A stretch of DNA of 12,431 bases from Tieghemiomyces parasiticus (GCA_027575765.1 JANBPT010001208.1:1-12431), one strand, 5' to 3'; counted from the first letter of the stretch, positions 1 to 8,510 are shown. Notes: a model not told the origin generated them from the letters alone. Program-made: numbers and translations.

Positions 1-532
1 AAGCCGACGGCCAGGCCGTTGCGGTCGTGCTGGTGGTGGTCCTTGGCCAGGTAGCACTTGGCGCAGGCCGTGAGATACAGGTGGCTGTTCCGGATGTAGA
101 GCTGCAGGTCGGCCGTCATCTCGGTCACCTCGCCGGCGGACTGGGCCTGGAGCAGGCGTAGCGCCAGGTCGTACTCTTCCACTACGCCCAGGAGAAGTTT
201 GACCACCAGACTGCTGGACTTCTTTTGCGGAATGGTGATGCGGATGGCAATACGCTGGGCGTCGGCCAGGGCCAGTCTGATGGAGGGATTGCAGGCGGTG
301 GTGGTCAGTGGGGTTGGTCCTACGCTTCGGACTACGAGGGTCGGTAGGAGGACGGCAAATCACACCGTTGAGGACGGCTCAGTCGTGGTTGGTCAACCTA
401 CTTGGATAGCATAGTGAGCATCTCAGGGGCGAGATCAGGGGCCCAGTCGCCCGAGGCCGGCCGCCATTTGGAGGCAATCTGATCGCACACGTAGTGGTAT
501 ACCCCGGCGGCTTGGCAGAGGTAGGCGATGGC
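1..532 (-). CDS. BRO1-domain protein (partial; two exons seen)
   Basis: Two minus-strand exons, 532-402 and 276-1, join in frame across an intron. The upstream exon encodes a helix reading AIAYLCQAAGVYHYV and ends PDLAPEMLTMLS. The downstream exon continues LALADAQRIAIR, then KLLLGVVEEYDLALRLL, then YLTACAKCYLAKDHHQHDRNGLAVG. This order matches the BRO1 fold of Alix, Bro1, Rim20 and BROX: the AAGVFxxL helix, 'PDLSPExLxxLSxLMLAQAQE', then the 'YxxAxAxxYLGKxxEExxKYGEAI' helical pair. BRO1 domains bind ESCRT-III (Snf7/CHMP4) at endosomes or act in pH signalling. The frame is open to the left window edge, so the C-terminus is missing. An in-frame TAG directly before 532, in the context tatag|GCC, looks like a 3' splice site. 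The 150 or so residues normally upstream were not found. I cannot say which family member this is, nor exclude a 5'-truncated copy. The family call is by pattern recognition from memory. Confidence 0.72.
277..401 (-). other. Intron in the BRO1-domain gene
   Basis: This 125-nt intron reads gtaggt...catcag on the minus strand. A branch-point-like CACTGAC lies at 310-304, about 28 nt before the acceptor. Without splicing the frame meets a TAG at once and a TGA further on. With splicing, codon AA|A restores LSK-LALADAQ, which fits the BRO1 family alignment without a gap. Confidence 0.75.
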
Positions 533-1735
533 CTATACGCGGAAGGATAGCAGGGTAGGGGTGTGTACACATGAGCTGGGCCCTAGAGGGGCGTCGGTGT
601 GGGAATAAAAGCGAGGGGGAGCTGAGCTACGAAAGGCCAAGTTCACCACCGATGTGCGACGACCTCCTTTACGTAATGTTTGTTTTTTGGGAACAGTTTT
701 TTATTTTGGGCACAGGAAACGTTGAGATACACGATTAAAGAAATAAAAATCGTAGTGGAGTTATGGTCTCATGATAGCTGGCTTATTAATACCTACGGTG
801 CTGTTGCACAATATAATGGTTATGGAAATAAATTGGCGAGCTTATTATTTATTTAGGGTGCTTTATGCCGACTTTTTTTATACCTTGTAATGCGGTCCAA
901 GTTTTTTTTGATAAGATGCCAGGAGATATAGGCTCCGTCGGCACGAAATGGCTAAGGTAATCGGCTTTGTATGCTGAAGTTAGTTTTGGGGAGGAATATA
1001 TATTTTAATATGCCTTGCACCGGATATATTCTTATTCTCGGGGGATCCTATGTCCGTTTAGGCGTCAGAGTCCAGCAACTTCTGTACAGCTGGTTCCCAG
1101 CCAGTTAGTCATTTGTATCTAACGGGGCCCACGTCCAGTTACCGTAAAGCCGCGAACCATTGTCTAGTTGGCGAATACAGCGGTGGACCATGGCTAAGGG
1201 AGTTGGGGCTGGTACGAGAACGGCCTGATCAACTGAGAATTGCTGTGTTGGAAGAAGCAATAATGTCCAGAATTGTGATCGACTTAGCAGACATGCCCTT
1301 GGATTTACGGTCATAAGCATATTGCCATATTAAAGGAGGGAGATTTACCTTGCCCGAAAGATAATGTCGAACAGCTCAGCCTTAAAACTGATATCAGGAT
1401 TACGGGGGCGAGATAGTGTGTTAACCATGGGATCTGGGGACTACGGAATGGTGTAGGCTTGAGTAATATTGATGATGGAGGACTGATTGGTTTCTACCTT
1501 GTCTACAGCCCTCGCTCCCCGAACCCCCATACTTTTGTGCGGCCTGCTTTGCTTTTCCAACTGTATTTTTTTTCCCTGGCCGTGCACGGTGTCCGACAGA
1601 CTCTCTCTCGATGTAAACTATGCAATTCCGCTGCCCCTTCGGGATAGTCCTCTATCGCATTTCATTCGTCGAGTCGCCAGCCTAGCGCATCGCATACCAT
1701 CCCAATCCTCTCCGACATTCTCTCCTTCCATAAGC
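533..1735. other. Spacer between BRO1-like gene and RRG7; no supported gene
   Basis: The stretch from about 660 to 1080 is AT-rich with homopolymer T and A runs, for example 903-910, and contrasts with the GC-rich genes on both sides. From about 1080 to 1450 composition is mixed, with short ORFs on both strands (1105-1320) that show no recognisable motif or coding pattern. From about 1500 to 1735 the plus strand is pyrimidine-rich, which suits a promoter or 5' leader for RRG7. The missing 5' exons of the BRO1 gene should lie here but could not be identified. A degenerate direct repeat (GCTTATTA followed by GGTGCT) occurs at 781-802 and 840-862. Confidence 0.6.
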
Positions 1736-2641
1736 ATGAGCACCCTGATTAAACCCGGGCTATGGCAGTTTCTTCGGACCACCTCGGGGGTCCCCTGCCG
1801 TCGCCTCCAGAGTACCTATAGCCCGGCCATGACCGTTTCGGCCTCGACCATGGGTTTCCAGTACGAGCGGGCCGTCGCCCTTACTCTCCGCGACTTTGGC
1901 ATGGATACGATGCACTCGGGCCGGGTAGGTGATCGGGGCATCGACTTCCGAGGAACTTGGCAGCTCACCAGTGGTGCGAAACCCGTTGGCTTGGTCGGCC
2001 AGTGTAAGTTCGCGGTGGCTGATGCCCTTGGTGCGGTGGCCGCCGACGGCGTTGAGGACGACGAAGATCTCGAGTATGAGCACACCATACCAGCCGACCA
2101 GTTTGTTCAAACTATGGCACCCTCCAGTACGACCGCCGTCGACCCCGCAGTCCCAGTTGGCGACAGTGCGGCACCGTCCGCCACGATCGCCGCTCCCACC
2201 GGGCCTTCACAATACCCAGCCGCCCGAGGCCGTGCTGTGTTTGGCCCGGCCGGCATCCGCGACATGGAAGGCGTCCTTTCGCATCACCCACCCGGCACGT
2301 TAGGTCTCCTGGTTTCTAATCGTCGCTTCGGCATGGCTGCTGTCCGCCAAGCGATGGGATCGAACCTACCACTATTGCTGGTGAATCTGGCGCCTCCGGC
2401 GGGGGCCCTGCCCAGCTTACTGGGAACGAAACTACAGTGCACCGGGTTTCAATGGAATTACACTGCCGAGGCGCTCCTGCCGGGTCTCGTAGCCGTCCCA
2501 CGGTACCCTACCACGGCAGGACAGACTTTAGCGTTCCCAGTTCATCCCAACACAGGCCCCTCACCAGCAGCGGTCAGCTCTGCTCCTGAAATCATTCTAT
2601 TGCTCCATGGTCGTAAAATTCAGCCCGCTCCCGCCTTCTAG
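1736..2641 (+). CDS. RRG7: RRG7-like mitochondrial protein, PD-(D/E)XK nuclease fold
   Basis: Single exon of 301 residues. The first in-frame ATG (A at -3) is chosen; the frame is open further upstream but has no ATG. The first 30 residues contain several arginines and no acidic residue, and end RRLQS-TYSP, typical of a mitochondrial presequence. The core matches the fungal RRG7 family (required for respiratory growth, restriction-endonuclease-like fold). GFQYE at 40-44 corresponds to the family's GxxYE start. GDRGID at 65-70 and QCK at 89-91 form the D...QxK active-site pair. IRDMEG at 164-169 matches the conserved REleG helix, and GTLGLLVS at 177-184 follows. Yeast RRG7 is needed for respiratory growth and mitochondrial genome maintenance; the molecular activity is not firmly established. 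Unusual is the low-complexity, acidic then Ala/Pro/Ser/Thr-rich insertion at about 95-160, between QCK and IRDMEG. An alternative reading is a generic Mrr-like nuclease-fold protein. Confidence 0.8.
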   Translation: MSTLIKPGLWQFLRTTSGVPCRRLQSTYSPAMTVSASTMGFQYERAVALTLRDFGMDTMHSGRVGDRGIDFRGTWQLTSGAKPVGLVGQCKFAVADALGAVAADGVEDDEDLEYEHTIPADQFVQTMAPSSTTAVDPAVPVGDSAAPSATIAAPTGPSQYPAARGRAVFGPAGIRDMEGVLSHHPPGTLGLLVSNRRFGMAAVRQAMGSNLPLLLVNLAPPAGALPSLLGTKLQCTGFQWNYTAEALLPGLVAVPRYPTTAGQTLAFPVHPNTGPSPAAVSSAPEIILLLHGRKIQPAPAF

Positions 2642-3277
2642 ATTTAACCCTTTCGCCTCATCCCGCTGCCTTGGCCAATGGCTGTCGGTGCGATTCCTTA
2701 TTTATAGCGCCACAGCGCCGAGTCTCTGTAATGTACCTTTTCGATCTATACCACCCCCGCACCAGTATATCTCTGAAGCATATTATGACAAAACTTGGAG
2801 TGACGGGTCAACATGCAATCAAATTGAACCTGGCTGACTCCGGAACCAATAGATGGGATACGTGTGACAACATATATATATATTTATTTAACCCGGCAAA
2901 CCTAATGACCAAACCTTGGGGATGTATTTTCTAGGCCTAAAAAACTAGCTAGAAGTGCAGCCATGCAGAGAGCTGCTATACCGCCTTTACCCGAGTCGGG
3001 TGAGCTGAGAATATTTAAATCAGCGACCATTGATTGTGCAGGGTAACGCATACAATGTAGCCGCCCGCTTCTCAGCCCAATACGGCTCCCCGCTCAGCAT
3101 ACCTTAAACAGCTATAGCGGCCCTCATCCCTGCCCCCCAATCGTCAGGCCGCCTTCATACACTTTGCATCGGCACCCTCTCGCATCATCCCCATTGACCC
3201 TTACCCTTCCTCCTCCTCTACATCATCTCTGCCTGTCTCCTTGTAATTCCGATATTACCCGCCTACACTAACCAGGG
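2642..3277. other. Spacer RRG7 to CHS5: 3' end region and CHS5 promoter
   Basis: No gene is supported here. The short ORFs at 2607-2837 and 2671-2934 overlap each other in different frames and show no motif. A TATATATATA run followed by TTTATTTAA lies at about 2872-2889 and could serve RRG7 3' end formation, but this is only suggestive. The last 100 bases before the CHS5 ATG are strongly pyrimidine-rich (CCTCCTCCTC, CTGCCTGTCTCC), as in many fungal core promoters and leaders. Confidence 0.5.
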
Positions 3278-4228
3278 ATGGCTGCTACACATCAGTCCGC
3301 AAAGTCACCCGCTGGATGTGAATCGAGCAAGTCGTCGGTCCAGTTCACCGTCGGCAAGCTGGATGCTGGAATGGTAGGTAATACGCCAGCACTATGACCG
3401 ATTCCTATCGTGCTCCCCCGAGCTTACTTGCCCAAGGAAGACACCTTGCCTAACCCTCCCCTGGCGACCCACTATAACCACCTATCCCGACTTCTCGGCA
3501 TTATATACCAGGCCATGCTGTTGACCGAAGAGAACCACCTCATCGAATTTCCATCCCTATTGCTGCCCAGCGGCGTAGCCAGCGGTTCCATCGTCAACAT
3601 CGAGGTTCGTCGTAACGTGGCCGAGGAGGTCAAACAGCGCGAGCGTTTCGTCAGTCTCCAGGAGCAAATCCTGACCGAGTTTGGTACCGAGGAGCCTACG
3701 GCCCCAGTCTTGCGGGTAAGATCCGCTACACAGACCGCCGTAGCGCTGGAATGGGACCCGCTCCGCCTGGCCACCGCCGACCTATCCCGCCTCGTCTTGT
3801 TTCGCGACGGGACCAAACTGTCCATGCACGTCCCGCTAGACCAGACCATGATCAAAGTAAGCGGCTTGGACGTGAACCATGAGTACAAGTTCAAGCTCGA
3901 CATGTACACCTCAGCAGGCACCTACGAGTCCAATGTCGTCGCCACCCGGACCCACGCCCTGGACAACCTGACCGGTATCCACGTGGCCTTTGGTGATTAT
4001 GAGAGCGAGGCCGAGATCCAATCTCTGCAGTCCTGCCTACAGCGAGTCGGAGCCCGTTGGTCGGATGATGTGACCCTGGACGTGACCCACCTGCTCTGCC
4101 GTACCCCGCGCGGTCCCAAGTACGAACGCGCTGTCCAGCTAAATATCCCCATCGTAAAACCCGACTGGCTGATCGCCTGCGAAACGAATAAGAAGTTACA
4201 GCCGGCCCTGTCCTACTACTTGACGTAG
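3278..4228 (+). CDS. CHS5: Chs5-like exomer scaffold subunit
   Basis: Two exons, 3278-3373 and 3512-4228, encode 270 residues. Chs5 is the core of exomer, which with Arf1 exports selected cargo such as chitin synthase from the trans-Golgi. Exon 1 ends VQFTVGKLDAGM and exon 2 starts AMLLTEENHLIEFPS, LLLPSGV, GSIVNIEVRRN. This reproduces the Chs5 N-terminal dimerisation segment (TVGKLDAGLALLLT...HLIEFPSLLLP...GSIVNI). A fibronectin III domain follows at about 94-180 (PVLRV, TAVALEWDPL, LVLFRDG, SAGTYESN). A BRCT domain lies at about 183-270 (LTGIHVAFGDY, VTHLLC, NIPIVKPDWL with W251). FN3 plus BRCT is the known Arf1-binding module. The protein stops right after the BRCT domain and lacks the long Lys/Glu-rich tail of yeast Chs5. 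The start ATG has a G at -3 and at +4, and exon 1 is short but essential for the conserved motif. Confidence 0.93.
3374..3511 (+). other. Intron in CHS5
   Basis: This 138-nt intron reads gtaggt...taccag. Branch-point candidates are CTAAC at 3450-3454 and CTATAAC at 3472-3478. Splicing joins KLDAGM to AMLLTEENHLIEF, collinear with the Chs5 family. The unspliced frame meets a TGA about 20 nt into the intron. Confidence 0.88.
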
Positions 4229-4771
4229 ACGCCAGGGAGTGGTGATATGTGCCTTGTCATGGCTGACCTTGCCGTATGCATATATATATTTGGCCGTATT
4301 TGAAACGAAGGCCCACTTGTAGTAAAGTGGAGATGTCGGGTGATGGCTTGTGAATTGTCGAGTTGTGCATTAACCTGTAGCGTATGGATGTGGTGGGTCA
4401 GCAGTGCCGGCAGCAAAGTGCTATTGGGCGGCTGCTAAGGTTGGGATTGATCTTGGGTGTCACGATATCAGTTTTGCAATTGATGAGGTACGGCGGGAAT
4501 GATGGTGCACAATCAAACCATCAGGCGGTGATAAATTATCCCTGACCCGCCCTGTAGATGAAACATGTCACCCGACTGTACGACATGCGCTCCAGGGCGG
4601 GATGCGTTTATAGCGGAACTTGTAATAGAAAAAAGGGCAATTGAAAAAGCGCTACAGAGGCTTGGCAAGGTGGCAACGGTAAAGTCGCGACGGCAAATAT
4701 GAAAAGCGGGATGCGTCCACCCTGAACTGGGACGCAGTTCGAAAGGATTCCCCCAACCAGCTCCAATACCG
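4229..4771. other. Convergent 3' spacer between CHS5 and the membrane-protein gene
   Basis: No gene is supported. A TATATATATA element lies at 4281-4290, about 50 nt after the CHS5 stop, and resembles a fungal 3' processing efficiency element. An open minus-strand frame crosses 4513-5151, but it is out of frame with the real exon over 4772-5151, Ser/Pro-rich and without motifs, so I treat it as a shadow. Confidence 0.5.
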
Positions 4772-6705
4772 TTAAACGGCAGATCGGGGCTGGTAGTTGC
4801 GGCTGTCTTCAGGTGGTCCACAGCTGCTAAGGGTGCTGGACCGGTGGTCCGACGCGGAGTTGGCGAGGAGGTGACGGGTTGTCGGTTCACGGATATCCAC
4901 CCAGGTCTCGTACGAAAAATTACGGGCGCACCGACGGATGGTCCAGAATGTAGCAAAAATGAGCACCATCCCGCCGACGATCCCGACGACGACGCCAGCA
5001 ACACTGATACGGGTGACGGTCTTGGTCTCGTTGTTGAGGATAGTGATGAGGAGGGCAGTCCATAGGATGCAGCACAGGCTGGCGCTGCGCCAGAAATTGA
5101 TTTGGTCGACATAGCACGGTCGCATCTTGAGGTTGACGGAGACCAAACCAATCATGATGACCAGGGAGATGATGCTGCGGACCTTGCTGAACTCGTTGGG
5201 GACCAGCAAAAAATCGATAGTGAGGAGCAAACCTGGTAGCGGGAAATAGGAAAGGAGCCGGTTCCAACAAGTTAGGTATGGTCGTCTGAGGTGACTGACA
5301 CCCGCTTCCCCCCTTTTCTACATTTATAGACCCTGATCTGGCCCGTTTCAGCGTCGGAAAAACGGCCCGTACTGTACTTACTGAGGTTCTTGATCATGGC
5401 CACCGATTTAGACTTGAACAAGATTTCGCCTTCGACGGGAGTCCGGTCGTAAGAGGTGACGAACGTGGTCATCATCACGTAGGCAATGGTGTATCCCACC
5501 AGGGAGACCACCAGGTACGCCACCGGCTGGATACCAGGGCCGTGACACTTGAACAGGTTTCCGCGGTCGAGATCGCTGGGACTGCCTGCAGCCCCTTCGG
5601 AAAAGACCTGTTTGGACAGGCACTGGGCCGAACTGACAAACACCATAAGTACCGGGAGATACAGTAGCGACACGATGGGCACGAAGTAACTGACCCAATA
5701 GATAGGCCAGGTCCGGCCGGCATCCCGGCGGCGTTCCGAACTGTTGATAAGGTGGAAGGCAATGGAGCCGAAGAAGAAGATCACGACGCTGGTGAAGACG
5801 GTCCAGAACAGAATCACGTAGAGATTGGACGAAAGCCGCGGGAAGAAGGAGGTGATGGCCAAAATCACGTCAACGGTGCCCAGGGACCCCTGATCGACGG
5901 CCACAATAGTGGTGTTTTTAAGAAGGTCTTGCAGCGGGAAAGACAAGAGCTGGATGAACTCAACGACCAGGATGACAATCTGCATCGTGTTTTGCCAATT
6001 ACGCTCGTAATGGTTGTACACCGTCTTGCTGATCACATGGTGCTTGGTCTGGTCGAGGGTAACGGTCTTGCGACGCTCATAGTAGAGGTGCTGGCGGGTC
6101 ATGTAGAAAAAGTTGAGCATGATAAAGAAGAGGAATGTGCCAGCCATCATGCTCCGCTCGCTGACGATCTGGTTGGCCTCAGCCTTGGCGAGCTGGATCG
6201 AATTGAGCGAACTGCTATCCAGGGCGGGGGCCAGGACACTCTGAAGGATACCCGCAAGGATTACCCCGAAGGCGATGACGATGCCCAGTACAAACGACCA
6301 GCTGAGCAGGTGGTGGCCACGGAACGGTTTCATGCGCGACCAGGAGAGCGGCATGGTCTTGAGGGTGCGCAGTTGAGTGTGAAGGTTCTCAATCAGGTTT
6401 TCCACTTCACGCTGGGTCTGCATACGTTCCAACAGCACCACTTCGGGTTCCTTGGTCTTGTCGGTGATCCAAAAAAAGAGTAGAGTACCAAAGATGGAGA
6501 CGAAGAGAAGCGCGAAGAAGCAGCTGATAATGATAATGTCACCTTTAGTGGTGCCCGTGGGTTCGGAGGCGGACTTCCGCGTGCCTGTGGTGTGCTGGCG
6601 AGTAGGTGACGTAGAAGAAGGGCTGGAAGCCAGCACCGCTTTCATCGTGAGACCGAGAGCCAGCTGCGCCTGCGCGAGGAGGCGCGGATGGCGGGGAACG
6701 ACCAT
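4772..6705 (-). CDS. Polytopic membrane protein of unknown function, 614 aa
   Basis: Two minus-strand exons, 6705-5322 and 5232-4772, encode 614 residues. I do not recognise the family. The N-terminus (1-55) is Ser/Thr-rich with basic residues. Likely membrane segments are at about 56-80, 134-158, 186-203, 241-258, 295-322, 335-358, 393-415, 479-495, 511-526 and 536-558, with a possible short one near 460-473. A probable coiled segment follows the first (LLERMQTQREVENLIENL). Between segments 6 and 7 a loop holds two cysteines (SAQC...FKCHGPGIQP), which could form a disulfide. The C-terminal 45 residues are polar. The layout recalls large fungal and protist polytopic proteins of unknown function, but I cannot name one. 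The start at 6705 has a strong GCCATGG context; MKAVLASS at 6645 is an alternative. The gene is divergent from CSL4. If the intron is retained, translation ends after 477 residues, losing three to four membrane segments. Confidence 0.75.
5233..5321 (-). other. Intron in the membrane-protein gene
   Basis: This 89-nt intron reads gtagaa...taccag on the minus strand, with branch-like ACCTAAC at 5277-5271. The downstream hydrophobic frame (LLLTIDFLLVPNEF) needs a donor in phase 1, and the only GT in that phase nearby is in the TGT codon at 5322-5320, which gives VYK-C-LLLTID. The in-frame stop used without splicing is the TAA inside the branch site. The donor +5 and +6 bases are weak. Confidence 0.65.
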
Positions 6706-7186
6706 GGCCGTAGGTGGAGGTGACCTTGCCACCAAGTTGGAATGGGCAGGCTAGGGTACGTAGGGAGGGACAAAGGGAAGTAACTGTTGAGAAGCGCAGG
6801 CTGAATTCGTAGGGGTGAGGGAGATGCAAGTTGGGGTGATGCTGAGACCGTGGTGATACGCACGCACGCTGCAGCAAGGAATGAGTGCGTCGGAGATAGA
6901 AATACAGGGCGAAGGAGGTGGGGTAAATTGGTCAAGGTAAAGGGGTGGACGAAGTAAGCCGAGGAAGGTTTGGCAGGGCTTTTATCAGGTGGCTGGTGTG
7001 GAGTATAGATTGATTCGTCCGCAGGAGGTGAGACCGGGGTTTTACCCCCAGGCGCGTTGTTGGCGACTACATCCCGGTGGCGCGACGTTTAATGTAAACA
7101 AACCTTTCCAGCGACTTTACGCGTCCCACCCCGGTTATGCGGCATTCTCGCGTACCCGGGTGCGGTCCCATCTGAGGATAAAATAT

Positions 7187-7196
7187 ATCACGTGAT
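7187..7196. promoter_or_regulatory. Palindromic CACGTG box (ATCACGTGAT)
   Basis: A perfect 10-bp palindrome with the bHLH/Cbf1-type core TCACGTGA, next to an AT-rich stretch (taaaatatat). It sits about 310 nt before the CSL4 ATG and 480 nt before the membrane-protein ATG, so it could act on either. Binding is inferred from consensus only. Confidence 0.4.
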
Positions 7197-7270
7197 GTAA
7201 GTTCCACCAGCTCTGCCATACGCCGGCGGTTTTTGTTAAATAGGGCAGGGGGTCGGTGAAAATGCAGCTC

Positions 7271-7319
7271 AAGGCCCCCAGAGGTCAAAGGTAGCGGCCC
7301 CGGGCGATTCGGGGGCCTT
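7271..7319. repeat. Nested inverted repeats upstream of CSL4
   Basis: AAGGCCCCC at 7271-7279 pairs perfectly with GGGGGCCTT at 7311-7319. Inside, GGCCCC at 7296-7301 can pair with GGGGCC at 7312-7317, using the same right arm. The two hairpins are mutually exclusive. The element lies 185-233 nt before the CSL4 start and may be in the promoter or the 5' leader. Confidence 0.5.
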
Positions 7320-7503
7320 TCTCATCCCTCGCCCTTCTCTGCCACACTTCGCCAACCGGTGACTTCATTCTCGACGGCCGGGCTGTATCTCTGAAGCTCT
7401 TGATTCCAAGAAACGTCCACCCACCTGCAATTTGCAACCCAAACATCGCTTTGGAACCGACCCTCCCCGTCTCCATACACACACACACATATCTCCGCTG
7501 ACC

Positions 7504-8175
7504 ATGGCCACCCTCGTTGTTACGCCGGGCATGCGCATCGGTAAAGCCGCCGATTTCCAAGCCGGGCCAGGTACCTACGTCCGTGACGACCACATTTACG
7601 CTGCCACGCTCGGCCGGCTTAAGCAGCTCCTACCGAGTACGGAATCGGACACGACGATCAAGGATAAGGACGAAGAAGCCGAGCAGGCTGATAGCGATAG
7701 CGACGGTGACGACACCATGGCCACAGACCAGCAGCCTAAACTACCCGCTGACCCTCGGCCAGTCCTCTTCGTCGCGCGGCGGAAGGAGCAGGACACGGTA
7801 CCGAGCGTGGGTAACCTGGTGGTGGGCAAGGTGCTTCGGATCAACGCGCGGTTCGCCACGGTGGCCATCATGATGGTGGAGGCACGGCCGTGCAAGGAGG
7901 ACTACCAGGGCGTTATCCGGGTCCAGGATGTCCGAGCCACCGAGAAGGACAGCGTCCGGATGGCCAACTCGTTCCGCCCAGGCGATATCATACGCGCCCG
8001 GATCCTGTCGCTCGGCGACTTGCGGTCGTACTATCTGTCCACCGCCCAAAATGAATTGGGCGTGATTCTAGCCCAGAGTGTCGCCGGCGCCCCACTCGTC
8101 CCCGTCTCATGGGAGGAGATGCAATGCTCCAAGACTAAGGTCGTCGAATATCGCAAATGCGCTAAGCCTTACTAA
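7504..8175 (+). CDS. CSL4: Csl4 (EXOSC1), RNA exosome cap subunit
   Basis: Single exon of 223 residues with a strong ACCATGG start. Csl4 is one of three S1-domain cap subunits of the RNA exosome, guiding RNA to the 3'-5' nuclease core in nucleus, nucleolus and cytoplasm. The N-terminal domain carries VVTPGMRIG at 5-13 and GPGTY at 21-25. An acidic linker (about 53-71, EEAEQADSDSDGDD) follows. The S1 domain spans about 100-183: SVGNLVVGKVLRINARFATV, YQGVIRVQDVRATEKDSV, SFRPGDIIRARILSLGD, YYLSTAQNELGV. The closing segment VPVSWEEMQCSKTKVVEYRKCAK matches the eukaryotic Csl4 signature (VPISWCEMQCPKTHTKEFRKVAR). The length is slightly above the human protein because of the linker. It converges with the USP gene. 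An AATAAA lies 24 nt past the stop. Confidence 0.95.
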   Translation: MATLVVTPGMRIGKAADFQAGPGTYVRDDHIYAATLGRLKQLLPSTESDTTIKDKDEEAEQADSDSDGDDTMATDQQPKLPADPRPVLFVARRKEQDTVPSVGNLVVGKVLRINARFATVAIMMVEARPCKEDYQGVIRVQDVRATEKDSVRMANSFRPGDIIRARILSLGDLRSYYLSTAQNELGVILAQSVAGAPLVPVSWEEMQCSKTKVVEYRKCAKPY

Positions 8176-8510
8176 ACACCATGGGCCATTTAGTGTATAA
8201 TAAAGCGCAGTACGACCCCTAGGCCCCCGCTTCACTTGGCAAAGCTTGCAAGGCAGACGAATTGCCTATGCGCTAGACGGCTACGACGGGAAAGGGAGGA
8301 CTAGGTTGGTTCGTCACCGCAAACTATCCCCCCCCCTTGGAGGCGTCTCATCACGGAATTACAATTGGCCCCGAAACAACCGGCAAGGTGATTCGCCACC
8401 ATAAGAGCTACATTATTTAAATGGTTCAGTGTACACACATGCTAGAGGTAAATAAAGAAACCATCGTCATTGACACAAATACCAAAAATGAAGAGAGTTC
8501 CAGGGCCTGA
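8176..8510. other. Convergent 3' spacer, CSL4 and USP gene
   Basis: This 335-nt stretch between two facing stop codons has no gene. It contains the CSL4 AATAAA at 8199-8204, a C-run at 8329-8336, and AT-rich motifs (TTATTTAA at 8414-8421) that could serve the minus-strand transcript. The two 3' leaders may overlap. Confidence 0.5.
8199..8204 (+). terminator. AATAAA polyadenylation signal of CSL4
   Basis: An exact AATAAA within TATAATAAAGC, beginning 24 nt after the CSL4 TAA. It is the only exact plus-strand copy near the stop before a second AATAAA at about 8450. Confidence 0.5.

Larger units (their letters stand above)
6706..7503. promoter_or_regulatory. Divergent promoter region, membrane protein and CSL4
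   Basis: About 800 nt separate two divergent starts and no gene is supported. Visible elements are a forkhead-type GTAAACA at 7094-7100, an ATCACGTGAT palindrome at 7187-7196, nested GC inverted repeats at 7271-7319, and a short (AC)n run at 7477-7489 just before the CSL4 ATG. The frame of 6642-6935 on the minus strand is likely 5' leader of the membrane-protein gene. Confidence 0.5.

Noticed and set aside
660..1080. AT-rich block as a possible transposon or LTR fragment
   Set aside because: No terminal repeats, target-site duplication or transposase- or polymerase-like frame could be seen. The direct repeat at 781 and 840 is too degenerate.
1105..1320. Open frames of about 70 codons on both strands
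   Set aside because: They overlap each other, have no recognisable motif and no splice partners. Neither fits the missing BRO1 N-terminus.
1487..1735. Upstream in-frame extension of RRG7
   Set aside because: It contains no ATG and begins at a TTG. The first ATG at 1736 is followed by a good mitochondrial presequence.
3410..3511. Upstream extension of CHS5 exon 2
   Set aside because: It does not resemble Chs5, while splicing from exon 1 at 3373 gives the conserved KLDAG motif. The segment is intron.
4513..5151. Minus-strand 212-codon frame overlapping exon 2 of the membrane protein
   Set aside because: The alternative frame at 5232-4772 gives clean membrane segments that continue exon 1, whereas this one is Ser/Pro-rich and featureless.
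5752..6483. Plus-strand 243-codon open frame, rich in acidic residues and His
   Set aside because: It is antisense to the hydrophobic exon of the membrane protein. Its composition follows from reading codons for Ile, Leu, Val and Phe backwards, and no domain is visible.
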